Part shown: positions 26,646 to 34,999 of the stretch, one piece after another
How the letters are laid out: every line of letters starts with the position of its first letter
Position numbering within the stretch: position 1 is the stretch's first letter
Assembly: GCA_902566785.1 (NCBI GenBank)
Contig: CACFKI010000003.1
Location: forward strand, 1 to 64,000
Direction of reading: 5' to 3'
Source of the DNA: an uncultured Pelagibacteraceae bacterium
GTDB lineage: Bacteria > Pseudomonadota > Alphaproteobacteria > Pelagibacterales > Pelagibacteraceae
Length of the DNA: 64,000 nt
The notes under the pieces: generated by a model
What the model saw: only the letters and a program-made list of their open reading frames with translations
Database searches by the model: none
Told to the model about the DNA's origin: nothing
Made by a program: the position numbers and the translations under genes

Positions 26646-27062
26646 ATGATCGAAAAATTTAATGGAATAATTTATCTAACAATTTACATAATTCACTTTG
26701 GAATGTTAGCATTCTATGCTGGTCAATTATTGGTCGGTACAAGAAAATTCATGGATAAATTTGCTATCGATCATACTGCTGCTTTCATGGTCAGGTTTTT
26801 AGGAGCTTTTTTTCTAGGTTGGATACTAATGGCATTATACATTATGTTTGTAAGACCAAATGGTGTAGAGGGAACATGGTCTTTTTTCAACCTAATATTT
26901 ATTACTCATTTAATTGTTACAATAACTAACTACTATTCTAAAAATATAAGTAAGCTAGGCGTAACAGATAAATTTACAGGTGAAGGAATAATTGTTCCAT
27001 TTATTTTATTGATATTAAGTGGAATTCTTTGCTACGGGTTAGCAGATAAAATTTATATTTAA
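26646..27062 (+). CDS. Four-span integral membrane protein, unknown function
   Basis: The 138-residue protein has four hydrophobic segments (about residues 8-25, 45-67, 80-95 and 115-132), with a conserved-looking GQLLVGTRKFMDKFAIDH loop after the first. I do not recognise the family. It follows the GT4 gene by 14 bases on the same strand and is tail to tail with the GT9 gene, overlapping it by four bases. Confidence 0.6.
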   Translation: MIEKFNGIIYLTIYIIHFGMLAFYAGQLLVGTRKFMDKFAIDHTAAFMVRFLGAFFLGWILMALYIMFVRPNGVEGTWSFFNLIFITHLIVTITNYYSKNISKLGVTDKFTGEGIIVPFILLILSGILCYGLADKIYI

Positions 27063-27994
27063 TTTAAATTAATTTTTTCAAAAACTTTTTCAGCACTTAA
27101 TTTATTTAAATCTGTAACTTGAATAGGCTTAAAATTTTCTCTTTCAATGCTAACTTTGTAAGCTGTTGTATGAGAACCAAACAATGTAATACCTTTTGCA
27201 CCCAAATGTGCTGACATGTGAGCTGGACCTGTGTCATTAGCAATAACAAAAGAACTATCTTTTATTAAAGAAGAAAGCTGAGAAATATTTAAAGCCTGAT
27301 TGTTATCTAGAATGCATAAAGCATTTATTTCTTTAGCTTCATTTATTTCATCTGGTCCAGGAGCTACTACAATTTTATATTGGTCATTATATTTATTTTT
27401 GACTATTTCTATAAGTTGATTGTAATAGGGCCATTTTTTTTGTGAAAGATGTGGTGAGCAAAATGGAAATAATAAAATATACTTTTCTAATTTATATTCA
27501 TTTTTTATTTTGGAAATATCATTGCAGCTCCATGTGAAATCTGGAACCATTGTAAATTTAGTTTTTATATTTGAAGTCTCTAATTGGTGTTTAAATCTTT
27601 CTAATACAGATTTTTTATCAAACTCTTCTTTAGTTTTATCTCCTGGAAGCGTTGTTTCAGATGATGACCATATATTGTAATTTGAGCTAGGAAATAAAAT
27701 TTTTTTATAAAAACTTGTCCGAGAAGAATTTTGTAAATCATAAACTTTAGAAACTTTTAATTTTTTGATTTTTCTCATTAATAAATAAAGATAAATTAGG
27801 TTAAACCTAGATAATCTTTTATCTAATATTACGTCTGTTAAATGAGGATTTTTTTTAAAAAGTTCAAAGTATGGCTTAGTTGTTAATAAATATATTTGAT
27901 CATTATTATGATTTTCAGATATATCTTGAATTGCACCACAAGCTTGGGCTATATCACCTAAGGAACCATGTTTTATGATTAAAATATTAGACAT
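27059..27994 (-). CDS. Glycosyltransferase family 9 (heptosyltransferase-like)
   Basis: The 311-residue protein opens ILIIKHGSLGDIAQACGAI, the acceptor-side loop of LPS heptosyltransferases. It has the donor-binding motif VIANDTGPAHMSAHLGAKGI with the D-T-G-P-x-H signature. It should transfer a heptose-type sugar to lipid A core at the cytoplasmic face of the inner membrane. The nearby DUF6165 gene (28027) is a frequent companion of LPS glycosyltransferases. The exact sugar is inferred only. Confidence 0.87.
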   Translation of the reverse strand: MSNILIIKHGSLGDIAQACGAIQDISENHNNDQIYLLTTKPYFELFKKNPHLTDVILDKRLSRFNLIYLYLLMRKIKKLKVSKVYDLQNSSRTSFYKKILFPSSNYNIWSSSETTLPGDKTKEEFDKKSVLERFKHQLETSNIKTKFTMVPDFTWSCNDISKIKNEYKLEKYILLFPFCSPHLSQKKWPYYNQLIEIVKNKYNDQYKIVVAPGPDEINEAKEINALCILDNNQALNISQLSSLIKDSSFVIANDTGPAHMSAHLGAKGITLFGSHTTAYKVSIERENFKPIQVTDLNKLSAEKVFEKINLN

Positions 27995-28026
27995 ATTTTT
28001 AACAACTTAACACACTATAAAATTTT

Positions 28027-28416
28027 ATGAATAAAATTCTAGTCGAAGTATCAGTTGGTGAGCTTTTAGATAAGATTTCAATTTTAGAAATCAAACAAGA
28101 AAAAATTAAAGATCCTGAAAATCTTAAATTTATCAATGATGAGTATAATGTTTTGAAAGCTGAATTAGACAAAAATATTCAGAATGATGACAGTTTATTA
28201 AATCTTTTTAAATCACTTAAAGAAATTAATGGTAAACTTTGGGTTATCGAGGATGACAAAAGGATGTGTGAAAAAAACAAAGATTTTGGAGAAAAATTTA
28301 TTAAGCTTTCTAGAGATGTTCACTTTTTAAATGATAAAAGAGCAAAAATTAAACTTGAGATAAATAACCATACAGGTTCAAAAATAAAAGAGATTAAAGA
28401 ATATACCAATTATTGA
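28027..28416 (+). CDS. DUF6165 protein
   Basis: The 129-residue protein begins ILVEVSVGELLDKISILEIK and continues with helices containing L-K-x-I-N-x-x-L-W-x-I-E-D and the arginine-containing D-K-R-A-K-I-K-L-E-I-N. This fits DUF6165, an uncharacterised family often seen beside glycosyltransferases of lipopolysaccharide synthesis, as here. It is divergent from the GT9 gene by about 30 bases and overlaps the ABC permease stop at its 3' end by seven bases. Confidence 0.75.
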   Translation: MNKILVEVSVGELLDKISILEIKQEKIKDPENLKFINDEYNVLKAELDKNIQNDDSLLNLFKSLKEINGKLWVIEDDKRMCEKNKDFGEKFIKLSRDVHFLNDKRAKIKLEINNHTGSKIKEIKEYTNY

Positions 28417-29087
28417 TATCTATATTTCTTTTCTAAATATTTAATTAAATTGTGAACAAGAAAAGTGATAAATAAATAAATACTACCAGCAACAATAAAC
28501 ACCTCTATTGGTCTAAATGTTGTTGAAATTATAAATTTTGCAACTCCAGTTATATCCATGAGCGTTACAGTGCTAGCTAGAGATGTGCCTTTTAGCATTA
28601 ATATAATTTCATTACCGTATGCTGGTAAAGATTGTTTAACGGCAATTGGAATTTGAATTTTAGTAAAGATAAATATTTTATTTAAACCTAGGCTTCTTCC
28701 AGCCTCAATTATACCTGGTTTTATTGTTTCAAATGCAGATCTTAATATTTCTGAAGTATAAGCTCCAGTATTTAAAGAAAATGCAATTATAGCACACCAA
28801 TAAGGTTCTTTTAAAATAACCCATAAAAAAGTTGTTCTTAAGTATTCAATTTGTCCAAGACCAAAATAAATAATGAAAATTTGAACTAAAAGTGGAGTTC
28901 CTCTGAAAACATATGAGTAACCATATGCAAAACTACTAACTAATTTGTTTTTGTTTAATCTTAAAATTGCAAATAATAAACCAATTAATAATCCAAAAAA
29001 TAATGATGCAGATAAAAGTTTTAAAGTTACCAGTGTAGCACTAAGTAATTTTGGAAAACTTGTTAATATCAATTCTATATCCATCAA
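28410..29087 (-). CDS. Polar amino acid ABC transporter permease (HisM/ArtM type)
   Basis: The 225-residue permease has five predicted spans, with YVFRGTPLLVQIFIIYFGLG early, NTGAYTSEILRSAFETIKPG in the middle and the EAA loop EAGRSLGLNKIFIFTKIQIP, all typical of HisM/ArtM/OccM components. It overlaps the partner permease gene by four bases (28410-29087 follows 29084-29776). No ATPase gene follows; the DUF6165 gene lies head-on at the 3' end. Confidence 0.9.
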   Translation of the reverse strand: MMDIELILTSFPKLLSATLVTLKLLSASLFFGLLIGLLFAILRLNKNKLVSSFAYGYSYVFRGTPLLVQIFIIYFGLGQIEYLRTTFLWVILKEPYWCAIIAFSLNTGAYTSEILRSAFETIKPGIIEAGRSLGLNKIFIFTKIQIPIAVKQSLPAYGNEIILMLKGTSLASTVTLMDITGVAKFIISTTFRPIEVFIVAGSIYLFITFLVHNLIKYLEKKYRYQ

Positions 29088-29776
29088 TATCCTCTGCTAT
29101 AATTTTTTTCTAATCTATTAATAAATTTCATGCTTAGGTATGTAAGCATTAGATATAAAAGCGCAGCAAATAAGTAAAAGAATAGTGGATCTCTTGTTGA
29201 GCCAGCTGCAATATAAGACTGTCTCATTATTTCAACTAGACCTGTCACAGATATTAGGGATGTATCTTTTAATGTAATTTGCCAAACATTACTTAAATTA
29301 GGAATAGCTAACCTTAGCATCTGGGGCATAATTACTTTGAAAAAATATATATATTTTTTTAAACCTAAAACATGGCAAGCTTCAAATTGCCCTTTATCTA
29401 TTGATTGAATTGCACCCCTAAAAACTTCTGTAGAATAAGCACCTGAAATAATTCCAATTGAAATAGCCCCTGTTAAAAATGCATTTATTTCAATATAGTC
29501 ATAATAACCAAAGATTTGAGCAACATACATTATAGCTCCACTACCACCAAAAAAGAAAAGATAAATTACTAAAAGTTCTGGAACCCCCCTCACAACAGTT
29601 GTGTAAAAATTAGCAATTAAATTTAAAATTTTATATTTAGAAAGTTTTAAAGGTGTAAAAATTAATGCAAATAAAAAACCAATTAACATTGCTGTGATAG
29701 CAACAGCAATTGTCATAAGCGTAGCTACGAATAGCTCATCGCCCCAACCTTTATCTCCAAATGATATTAATTCCAT
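29084..29776 (-). CDS. Polar amino acid ABC transporter permease (HisQ/ArtQ type)
   Basis: The 230-residue permease has the paired-family signatures TVVRGVPELLVIYLFFFGG, SGAYSTEVFRGAIQSIDKGQFEA and the EAA loop EACHVLGLKKYIYFFKVIMP. It forms a heterodimer with the product of 28410-29087. Its start codon lies only three bases after a perfect hairpin (29780-29805) that separates it from the binding-protein gene, a position that could damp both readthrough and initiation. Confidence 0.9.
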   Translation of the reverse strand: MELISFGDKGWGDELFVATLMTIAVAITAMLIGFLFALIFTPLKLSKYKILNLIANFYTTVVRGVPELLVIYLFFFGGSGAIMYVAQIFGYYDYIEINAFLTGAISIGIISGAYSTEVFRGAIQSIDKGQFEACHVLGLKKYIYFFKVIMPQMLRLAIPNLSNVWQITLKDTSLISVTGLVEIMRQSYIAAGSTRDPLFFYLFAALLYLMLTYLSMKFINRLEKNYSRGY

Positions 29777-29779
29777 GGT

Positions 29780-29805
29780 AAAGGCGGTTAATAATAACCG
29801 CCTTT
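29780..29805 (-). terminator. Intercistronic attenuator hairpin between binding protein and permease
   Basis: An 11-pair perfect inverted repeat (29780-29790 with 29795-29805, AAGGCGGTTA/TAACCGCCTT core) with a four-base loop lies between the binding-protein stop and the permease start. Only a short T stretch follows on the minus strand, so partial termination or mRNA-end stabilisation, which raises the ratio of binding protein to permease, is likelier than full termination. Confidence 0.7.
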
Positions 29806-29817
29806 TAAAATTAAAAT

Positions 29818-30681
29818 TTACATTGATGCGTCAAAGCCAAACCACTTAGTTGCAAGTTCACTAATTTTTCCAGCTTTTCTTGCTTTATCAATAGCTTTAT
29901 TGAAATCTACAAGCAGTTGAGCATCTCTTTTACCAAGAGCTGAGTCTGAACCAAATTGTGCTTCTTGTCTTAAGCCAACACCTACACCATTACCAAAGTG
30001 CCCGCCTGAAAAAGTTGGTCCAACTAATACTACATCTTTTCCAGATTTGTCTGCATAATCAGTAAATGCTACTGCAGCAGCTAATGCTGCATCACATCTT
30101 CCAGCAGCTAAATCTAGATTAACTTCATCTTGAGTTTTGTATGTTCTAACATTAACAGAACCTACATCACCTGACTCTAAAAAGTTTTGGTGAATTGTTC
30201 CAGTTTGAGTACAAACAGTTTTGCCAGCTAATGCACCTGTAATTGTTTTAAGTGCAGCCTTCACATCTTTTCCACCTAAAGATAGGTTTATACCTTCAGG
30301 AGTATCCATGCCTTCAAGATCAGAACCTTTCATTACCGCAAGAGACGCTACTTCATCAGCATACCCTTGAGAAAAAGTTATTACTTTTTTTCTCTCATCA
30401 GTAATAGACATACCTGCCATTATTGCATCGTATTTTCTCATCCTTAAAGCTGGAATCATTCCATCCCAGTCTTGTTCAACTATTTTACAATTTCTTTCCA
30501 TGTAAATGCATAGCCAGTTTGCAAGTTCAACCTCAAAACCTATAAGTTTTCCATCTTCAGATTTAGAATTCCATGGAGGGTAAGCGCCCTCTGTTGCAAT
30601 TCTAATTGTGTCTGCAGATAGGGTTGAAGTAAAAAGAATTAAAGAAGCAAAAACGCTTAATATAATTTTTTTAAATTTCAT
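29818..30681 (-). CDS. Periplasmic amino-acid-binding protein of ABC transporter
   Basis: The 287-residue protein has an N-terminal signal peptide (KKIILSVFASLILFTSTLSA) and the SBP family 3 fold: IRIATEGAYPPWNS, GKLIGFEVELANWLC, DWDGMIPALRMRKYDAIMAG, SITDERKKVITFS and LDLAAGRCDAALAA. The pattern fits lysine/arginine/ornithine or octopine-type binding proteins. It is the first gene of a minus-strand unit with two permeases and has a strong GGGGG-rich ribosome binding site (CGGGGGAAAATA before ATG). Confidence 0.9.
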   Translation of the reverse strand: MKFKKIILSVFASLILFTSTLSADTIRIATEGAYPPWNSKSEDGKLIGFEVELANWLCIYMERNCKIVEQDWDGMIPALRMRKYDAIMAGMSITDERKKVITFSQGYADEVASLAVMKGSDLEGMDTPEGINLSLGGKDVKAALKTITGALAGKTVCTQTGTIHQNFLESGDVGSVNVRTYKTQDEVNLDLAAGRCDAALAAAVAFTDYADKSGKDVVLVGPTFSGGHFGNGVGVGLRQEAQFGSDSALGKRDAQLLVDFNKAIDKARKAGKISELATKWFGFDASM

Positions 30682-30750
30682 TATTTTCCCCCGTATTAAT
30701 ATTAATATAATTATATTATTCCATAATTTTTGGGATTTAAAAAGACAAAA

Positions 30751-31791
30751 TTAATGATTTATTGACGAGTAAAAATTCCAAGAACTGTCGAAACTTGGAA
30801 TATAAACTCTATCTAAGGTAGCATTACCAAAATTTTTGTTAAAAACTTTTAGCCAATTTTCAACTTGTTTAGGTTTTTTATCTTGGCTACCAACCTGTGC
30901 GGTTATTACTCCATTAGGTTTTAAAACCCTTACCAATGAGTCCATATTTTTCGCTGCAAGATCAATACAAAATTGATCGTCATTTAAATCTATAAAAATT
31001 TTATCATAACTGTCATCCTCAACTTTTTTGATACTTTGAAATGCATCTCCCCAAACACATTTAACAGAATTTTTTTCAGTAGCATTTTTCCCTATCGAAC
31101 CAATATGCTTTTTACAAACTTCAACTACCTCAGGGTCCAATTCATACCAATCGATAAATCCAAAACCTTTTGAAATACACTCTCTTGCAACACCACCATC
31201 ACCACCGCCAATGATTGCAGCTCTATCTTTGCTATTATTTAATTTTAGAGCTGAGTTAACAAAGGTTCCGCTGTAAATATGTTCATCTTTTTCAGCAACT
31301 TGTAAATCATTATCTATAAATAAAGATTTTCCATACTCAACTAGATCTAGGATTTCAACATGTTGGCCTACTTTTGAAGTAAAATCTTCTAAAACTTCTT
31401 TTACAAGATAATTCTTCTTTAAACCTTTTGTACTAGTAAGATCATGATAAAACGAAATTGTATCTCTATTTAATTCTTTTTTAATAATTCTTTTGTGGTC
31501 AATTTCTTTTTTTAAGACTTCCAATGCAATTGATGGTGAAACAGTTCCACATGTATAAAAATCAAAACTAATTATTCCTTTTTCTGGATAGGTGTGAAAA
31601 CTAATATGACTTTCAGCTAATAGAGCTACCAAAGTAAAACCTTGAGGTTCAAATTTATATTTTGCTATATTTAAAACAGTAACTTTTGCTTTGTCTGCAA
31701 TTTTATGTACTAGACCTTCATAAAAAGAAGGATCATACTCTTTTCTTGTTCCAATAATATCTAAGGTAACATGCTCCCCAACTTTAATCAT
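30751..31791 (-). CDS. speDE: Fused S-adenosylmethionine decarboxylase-spermidine synthase
   Basis: One 346-residue frame carries two polyamine enzymes. Residues 1-115 are a prokaryotic AdoMet decarboxylase: the processing site is in LLAESHISFHTYPEKG, where the serine after Glu becomes the pyruvoyl group, and a catalytic cysteine is in FDFYTCGTVSP. Residues from about 140 are spermidine synthase: an IYSGTFVNSALKL start segment, the nucleotide-binding IIGGGDGGVARECI, WYELDPEVVEVCK and KIFIDLNDDQFC. Decarboxylated AdoMet would be made and used by one polypeptide. The gene is the last of the operon with mtnP, mtnA and an aldolase (three-base gap), which recycles its by-product methylthioadenosine. 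Confidence 0.9.
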   Translation of the reverse strand: MIKVGEHVTLDIIGTRKEYDPSFYEGLVHKIADKAKVTVLNIAKYKFEPQGFTLVALLAESHISFHTYPEKGIISFDFYTCGTVSPSIALEVLKKEIDHKRIIKKELNRDTISFYHDLTSTKGLKKNYLVKEVLEDFTSKVGQHVEILDLVEYGKSLFIDNDLQVAEKDEHIYSGTFVNSALKLNNSKDRAAIIGGGDGGVARECISKGFGFIDWYELDPEVVEVCKKHIGSIGKNATEKNSVKCVWGDAFQSIKKVEDDSYDKIFIDLNDDQFCIDLAAKNMDSLVRVLKPNGVITAQVGSQDKKPKQVENWLKVFNKNFGNATLDRVYIPSFDSSWNFYSSINH

Positions 31792-31794
31792 AAA

Positions 31795-32454
31795 TTACTC
31801 TTTTTTATAATTTTTAGCTTTTTCCAAAACTTTTTTCATTTCTTCAAACGAAAGAATCTTTGGATCTCCTATTTTTAGAGCAATAACATATTGATGGCAA
31901 ATATTTTCTATCTCTAACGCTAGTTCAAAAGCTTCTTCTAAATTATTTCCAAAAGCAACCTGGCCGTGATTTGACATCAAGCATGCTTTTCTATTTTCTA
32001 GAGCTTTAATAACATTATTAGATAGTTCTTTAGTTCCAAAAGTTGCGTAATTTGCACATTTAATATCTTCACCACCTGCTAATGCTACCATGTAATGAAA
32101 AGGTGGAACAGGTTTTCCATGTGATGAAACTGCAGTAGCATTTGGTGAGTGAGCATGGACTATAGCTTTAGCTTCTTTTTTATTTTTATAAATATCATGG
32201 TGAAATCTCCATTCAGAGGAGGGATTTTTAACTTTTTCATCTAAGGATTCGCTTTTTTTATTAAAAGGCATAAATACAATATCCTCAGGTTTTAAATTTT
32301 CATATTTTTTTCCTGATGGAGTAATTAAATATCCATCTTTATCATCCTCATTTATACGAATAGAAATATTTCCAGATCTTAGAGGAGATAAATTGGTACT
32401 GTTTAATTTTAATGAAAATTCAATAATTTGTTTTCTATAATCTAAATTCTTCAT
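31795..32454 (-). CDS. Class II aldolase, probable methylthioribulose-1-phosphate aldolase (Ald2-like)
   Basis: The 219-residue zinc protein of the class II aldolase/adducin family shows GNISIRINED, the catalytic-Glu segment NPSSEWRFHHDIY, zinc histidines in AIVHAHSPNATAV and the third ligand region LMSNHGQVAFGN. It resembles L-fuculose-phosphate aldolase in these elements. Lying in a coupled string after mtnA (overlap of four bases), it is best read as acting on 5-methylthioribulose 1-phosphate. It could be an aldolase (giving dihydroxyacetone phosphate and methylthioacetaldehyde, as in the DHAP shunt) or MtnB dehydratase. I favour the aldolase because of the FucA-like S-E-W-R-F-H and because no mtnC/mtnD genes follow. 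Confidence 0.75.
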   Translation of the reverse strand: MKNLDYRKQIIEFSLKLNSTNLSPLRSGNISIRINEDDKDGYLITPSGKKYENLKPEDIVFMPFNKKSESLDEKVKNPSSEWRFHHDIYKNKKEAKAIVHAHSPNATAVSSHGKPVPPFHYMVALAGGEDIKCANYATFGTKELSNNVIKALENRKACLMSNHGQVAFGNNLEEAFELALEIENICHQYVIALKIGDPKILSFEEMKKVLEKAKNYKKE

Positions 32455-33521
32455 TTAAAAAGATTTTTTAAACCTAGTTCAGATGCTTCACAAATTCCTT
32501 TTTCAGTGATTAAACCACTTATATATTTTGCTGGAGTTACATCAAAAGCTAAGTTCATAGCTTTGCTTTTTTTTGGGTATATTTGAACTTTTTTTATAAT
32601 CCCGTTTTCATCTAAACCTTCAATTTGCGAAAGTTCCTCTGAATTTCTTTCTTCAATTGGAATATCTTTGTAATTTTTAATATTCCAATCTATTGTTGAG
32701 CTTGGCAAAGCAACATAAAAAGGAATATTATTATCATGAGCTGCTAGTGCTTTAAGGTATGTTCCAACTTTATTGCATACATCACCATTAGCTAAAGTTC
32801 TATCAGTTCCTACAATACACATGTCTACATCACCTCTTTGCATTAATATACCACCAGTATTATCTGCAATAATTGTATTCTTAATTCCCTCTTCATTTAG
32901 TTCATATGAAGTTAAATTTGCACCTTGATTTCTTGGTCTTGTTTCATCTGCCCAAACATGAACTGGAATACCTTTTTTATGCGCATGATAAATTGGAGAT
33001 GTTGCGGTTCCCCAATCAATTGTTGCAAGCCAACCAGCGTTACAATGTGTTAAAATATTTACAGTATCTTTTTTTTTATTATAGATTTTTTCAATTACCC
33101 TAAGTCCATTGATGCCTATGCTTTTACAAAATGAAATATCCTCTTTACAGATCAATTGTGCTTCATTTAATGCTATTTCTAAAATTTTATCACTATTTAA
33201 ACCTGATAGCTTATTCATCATTCTATCTACAGCCCACTTCAAATTTATTGCTGTTGGTCTAGCATTTATCAATTCTCTGGCCGATGTTTTTAAAAAAGAA
33301 TGATCGGTATTTTCAATGATTGAAAGAACTATTCCGTAAGCAGCTGTAGCCCCAATTAAAGGTGCGCCCCTGACCTCCATTTTTTTTATAGCATTTATTG
33401 TGTCTTTTACTGTTTTAAGATCTTTAATTACAAATTTGTGAGGAAGTTTAGTTTGATCGATAATTTTCACAGTATTATTTTCAAACCAAATTGTACGGTA
33501 TTCTTTACCTTCTATTTTCAT
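32451..33521 (-). CDS. mtnA: S-methyl-5-thioribose-1-phosphate isomerase
   Basis: The 356-residue eIF2B-like enzyme converts methylthioribose 1-phosphate to methylthioribulose 1-phosphate. Family signatures are visible: EVRGAPLIGATAAYGIVLS, the catalytic cysteine in ILTHCNAGWLATIDWGTA, ADETRPRNQGANLTSYEL and the catalytic aspartate in CIVGTDRTLANGDVCNKVGT. It overlaps mtnP upstream and the aldolase gene downstream by four bases each (ATGA), indicating strict translational coupling. Confidence 0.94.
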   Translation of the reverse strand: MKIEGKEYRTIWFENNTVKIIDQTKLPHKFVIKDLKTVKDTINAIKKMEVRGAPLIGATAAYGIVLSIIENTDHSFLKTSARELINARPTAINLKWAVDRMMNKLSGLNSDKILEIALNEAQLICKEDISFCKSIGINGLRVIEKIYNKKKDTVNILTHCNAGWLATIDWGTATSPIYHAHKKGIPVHVWADETRPRNQGANLTSYELNEEGIKNTIIADNTGGILMQRGDVDMCIVGTDRTLANGDVCNKVGTYLKALAAHDNNIPFYVALPSSTIDWNIKNYKDIPIEERNSEELSQIEGLDENGIIKKVQIYPKKSKAMNLAFDVTPAKYISGLITEKGICEASELGLKNLFK

Positions 33522-34387
33522 TTATTTAAAACTCTTCCTGCTACAGTTTTAAGTTTATCTTTTGTTTTTTGAGTTCTTTTTTCCGGGGCTGTAATAATTG
33601 CAACATCTAAACAATTATTTGTAGGATCTTTAGGGTCAATATAGTTTTCAAAATTTTCAATTAGGTTTTTAATCATACTTTTAGCTTTTTCAGCATTGCC
33701 TAATAAAACTTTTATTACAGATTGGACATCTACATTCTTATGATCAGGATGCCAACAATCATAATCCGTTATCATTGAAACTGATGCATACCTTATTTCT
33801 GCCTCTCTAGCTAATTTTGCTTCTGGCATATTTGTCATTCCAATCACATCTGCTTTCCAGGATCTATAAAGATTAGATTCTGCAAAAGTTGAAAATTGAG
33901 GTCCTTCCATAACAACATATGTCCCTCCTCTTTGATAAGATATACTTTCTTTTTTAATCGCTTCTTCACATGCATTCATAAGACCATTTGAAGTAGGATG
34001 AGCCATTGAAACATGAGCAACTATCTCATCATCAAAAAAAGTTTTGTTTCTTGCAAAAGTTCTATCAATAAACTGATCTACTATAACAAATTTACCAGGT
34101 TCCAAATTCTCTTTTAGCGATCCAACAGCAGAAACTGATACAATATCTGTTACGCCTAATTGTTTAAGTGCATCTATATTTGCTCTAAAATTAATTTTTG
34201 AAGGGGATATAAAGTGACCTTTTCCATGTCTTGGAAGAAAAAATACTTCTTTTTCATTTAATTTAGTTTTAAGAATTTGATCTGATGGATATCCCCAGGG
34301 TGTTTTTATATCTAAAAACTCCCTATCTTTAAATTCTTCCACATCATATAGGCCACTGCCTCCAATAATACCTAATTTGTTTGTCAT
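33518..34387 (-). CDS. mtnP: S-methyl-5'-thioadenosine phosphorylase
   Basis: The 289-residue purine phosphorylase family protein splits methylthioadenosine into adenine and methylthioribose 1-phosphate. Visible features are LGIIGGSGLYDVEEF, the phosphate-binding LPRHGKGHFISPSKINFRAN, TDIVSVSAVGSL, YVVMEGPQFSTFAESNLYRS and VIGMTNMPEAKLAREAEI, and DYDCWH. It heads the minus-strand operon mtnP-mtnA-aldolase-speDE. The adenine released can be recovered by apt, whose gene starts about 40 bases away in the opposite direction. Confidence 0.94.
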   Translation of the reverse strand: MTNKLGIIGGSGLYDVEEFKDREFLDIKTPWGYPSDQILKTKLNEKEVFFLPRHGKGHFISPSKINFRANIDALKQLGVTDIVSVSAVGSLKENLEPGKFVIVDQFIDRTFARNKTFFDDEIVAHVSMAHPTSNGLMNACEEAIKKESISYQRGGTYVVMEGPQFSTFAESNLYRSWKADVIGMTNMPEAKLAREAEIRYASVSMITDYDCWHPDHKNVDVQSVIKVLLGNAEKAKSMIKNLIENFENYIDPKDPTNNCLDVAIITAPEKRTQKTKDKLKTVAGRVLNK

Positions 34388-34427
34388 ATTATTTAAAATG
34401 ATTTAATTATTTATAACTCAAAAATTT

Positions 34428-34955
34428 ATGGATTTAAAAGAATATATTAGATCAATACCAGACTATCCAAAAAAAGGTATTTTATTTAGGGACATTACTA
34501 CTTTAATTAAAAATGAAAGTGCTTTTGCAGAAACAATTAATCAAATTGTAGAAAGATCTAAAAATTACAAATTTGATAAGATTGCAGCAATAGAATCAAG
34601 AGGATTTGTTTTTGCATCAGCTGTATCATATTTGTTAAAAAAGCCATTCATATTATTAAGAAAAAAAAACAAATTGCCTGCTGATACTTACTCTGTAGAT
34701 TTTGAACTTGAGTATGGTACAGCAACAATTGAGATGCACAAAGACTCAATTAATGAAAATGATTCCGTTTTAATTATAGATGATCTTATTGCAACTGGTG
34801 GAACTGCTAAAGCTGCTGCAAAACTAATAGAAATGTCAAAAGGAAATGTATCTACATTTATATTTGTTATCAATCTTTTTGACCTTGGTGGATGTGATGA
34901 TTTAATTAAAAATGGTTACAAAGTTGAAAATTTAATTGAATTCCCTGGGCATTAG
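34428..34955 (+). CDS. apt: Adenine phosphoribosyltransferase
   Basis: The 175-residue protein converts adenine and PRPP to AMP. It begins DLKEYIRSIPDYPKKGILFR, typical of Apt, and has AAIESRGFVFASAV, LRKKNKLPADT and the PRPP-binding loop VLIIDDLIATGGTAKAAAKL. Divergent from mtnP, it probably shares regulation with the methylthioadenosine salvage operon, since MtnP produces its substrate. Confidence 0.93.
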   Translation: MDLKEYIRSIPDYPKKGILFRDITTLIKNESAFAETINQIVERSKNYKFDKIAAIESRGFVFASAVSYLLKKPFILLRKKNKLPADTYSVDFELEYGTATIEMHKDSINENDSVLIIDDLIATGGTAKAAAKLIEMSKGNVSTFIFVINLFDLGGCDDLIKNGYKVENLIEFPGH

Positions 34956-34999
34956 AGATGTTGTTAAGGGAACAAAAATAGCTATTGTAAATTATTATA

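Noticed and set aside
31795-32454. MtnB methylthioribulose-1-phosphate dehydratase
   Set aside because: The S-E-W-R-F-H segment and overall pattern are closer to fuculose-phosphate aldolase, and no mtnC/mtnD/mtnE follow. This remains an alternative rather than disproved.
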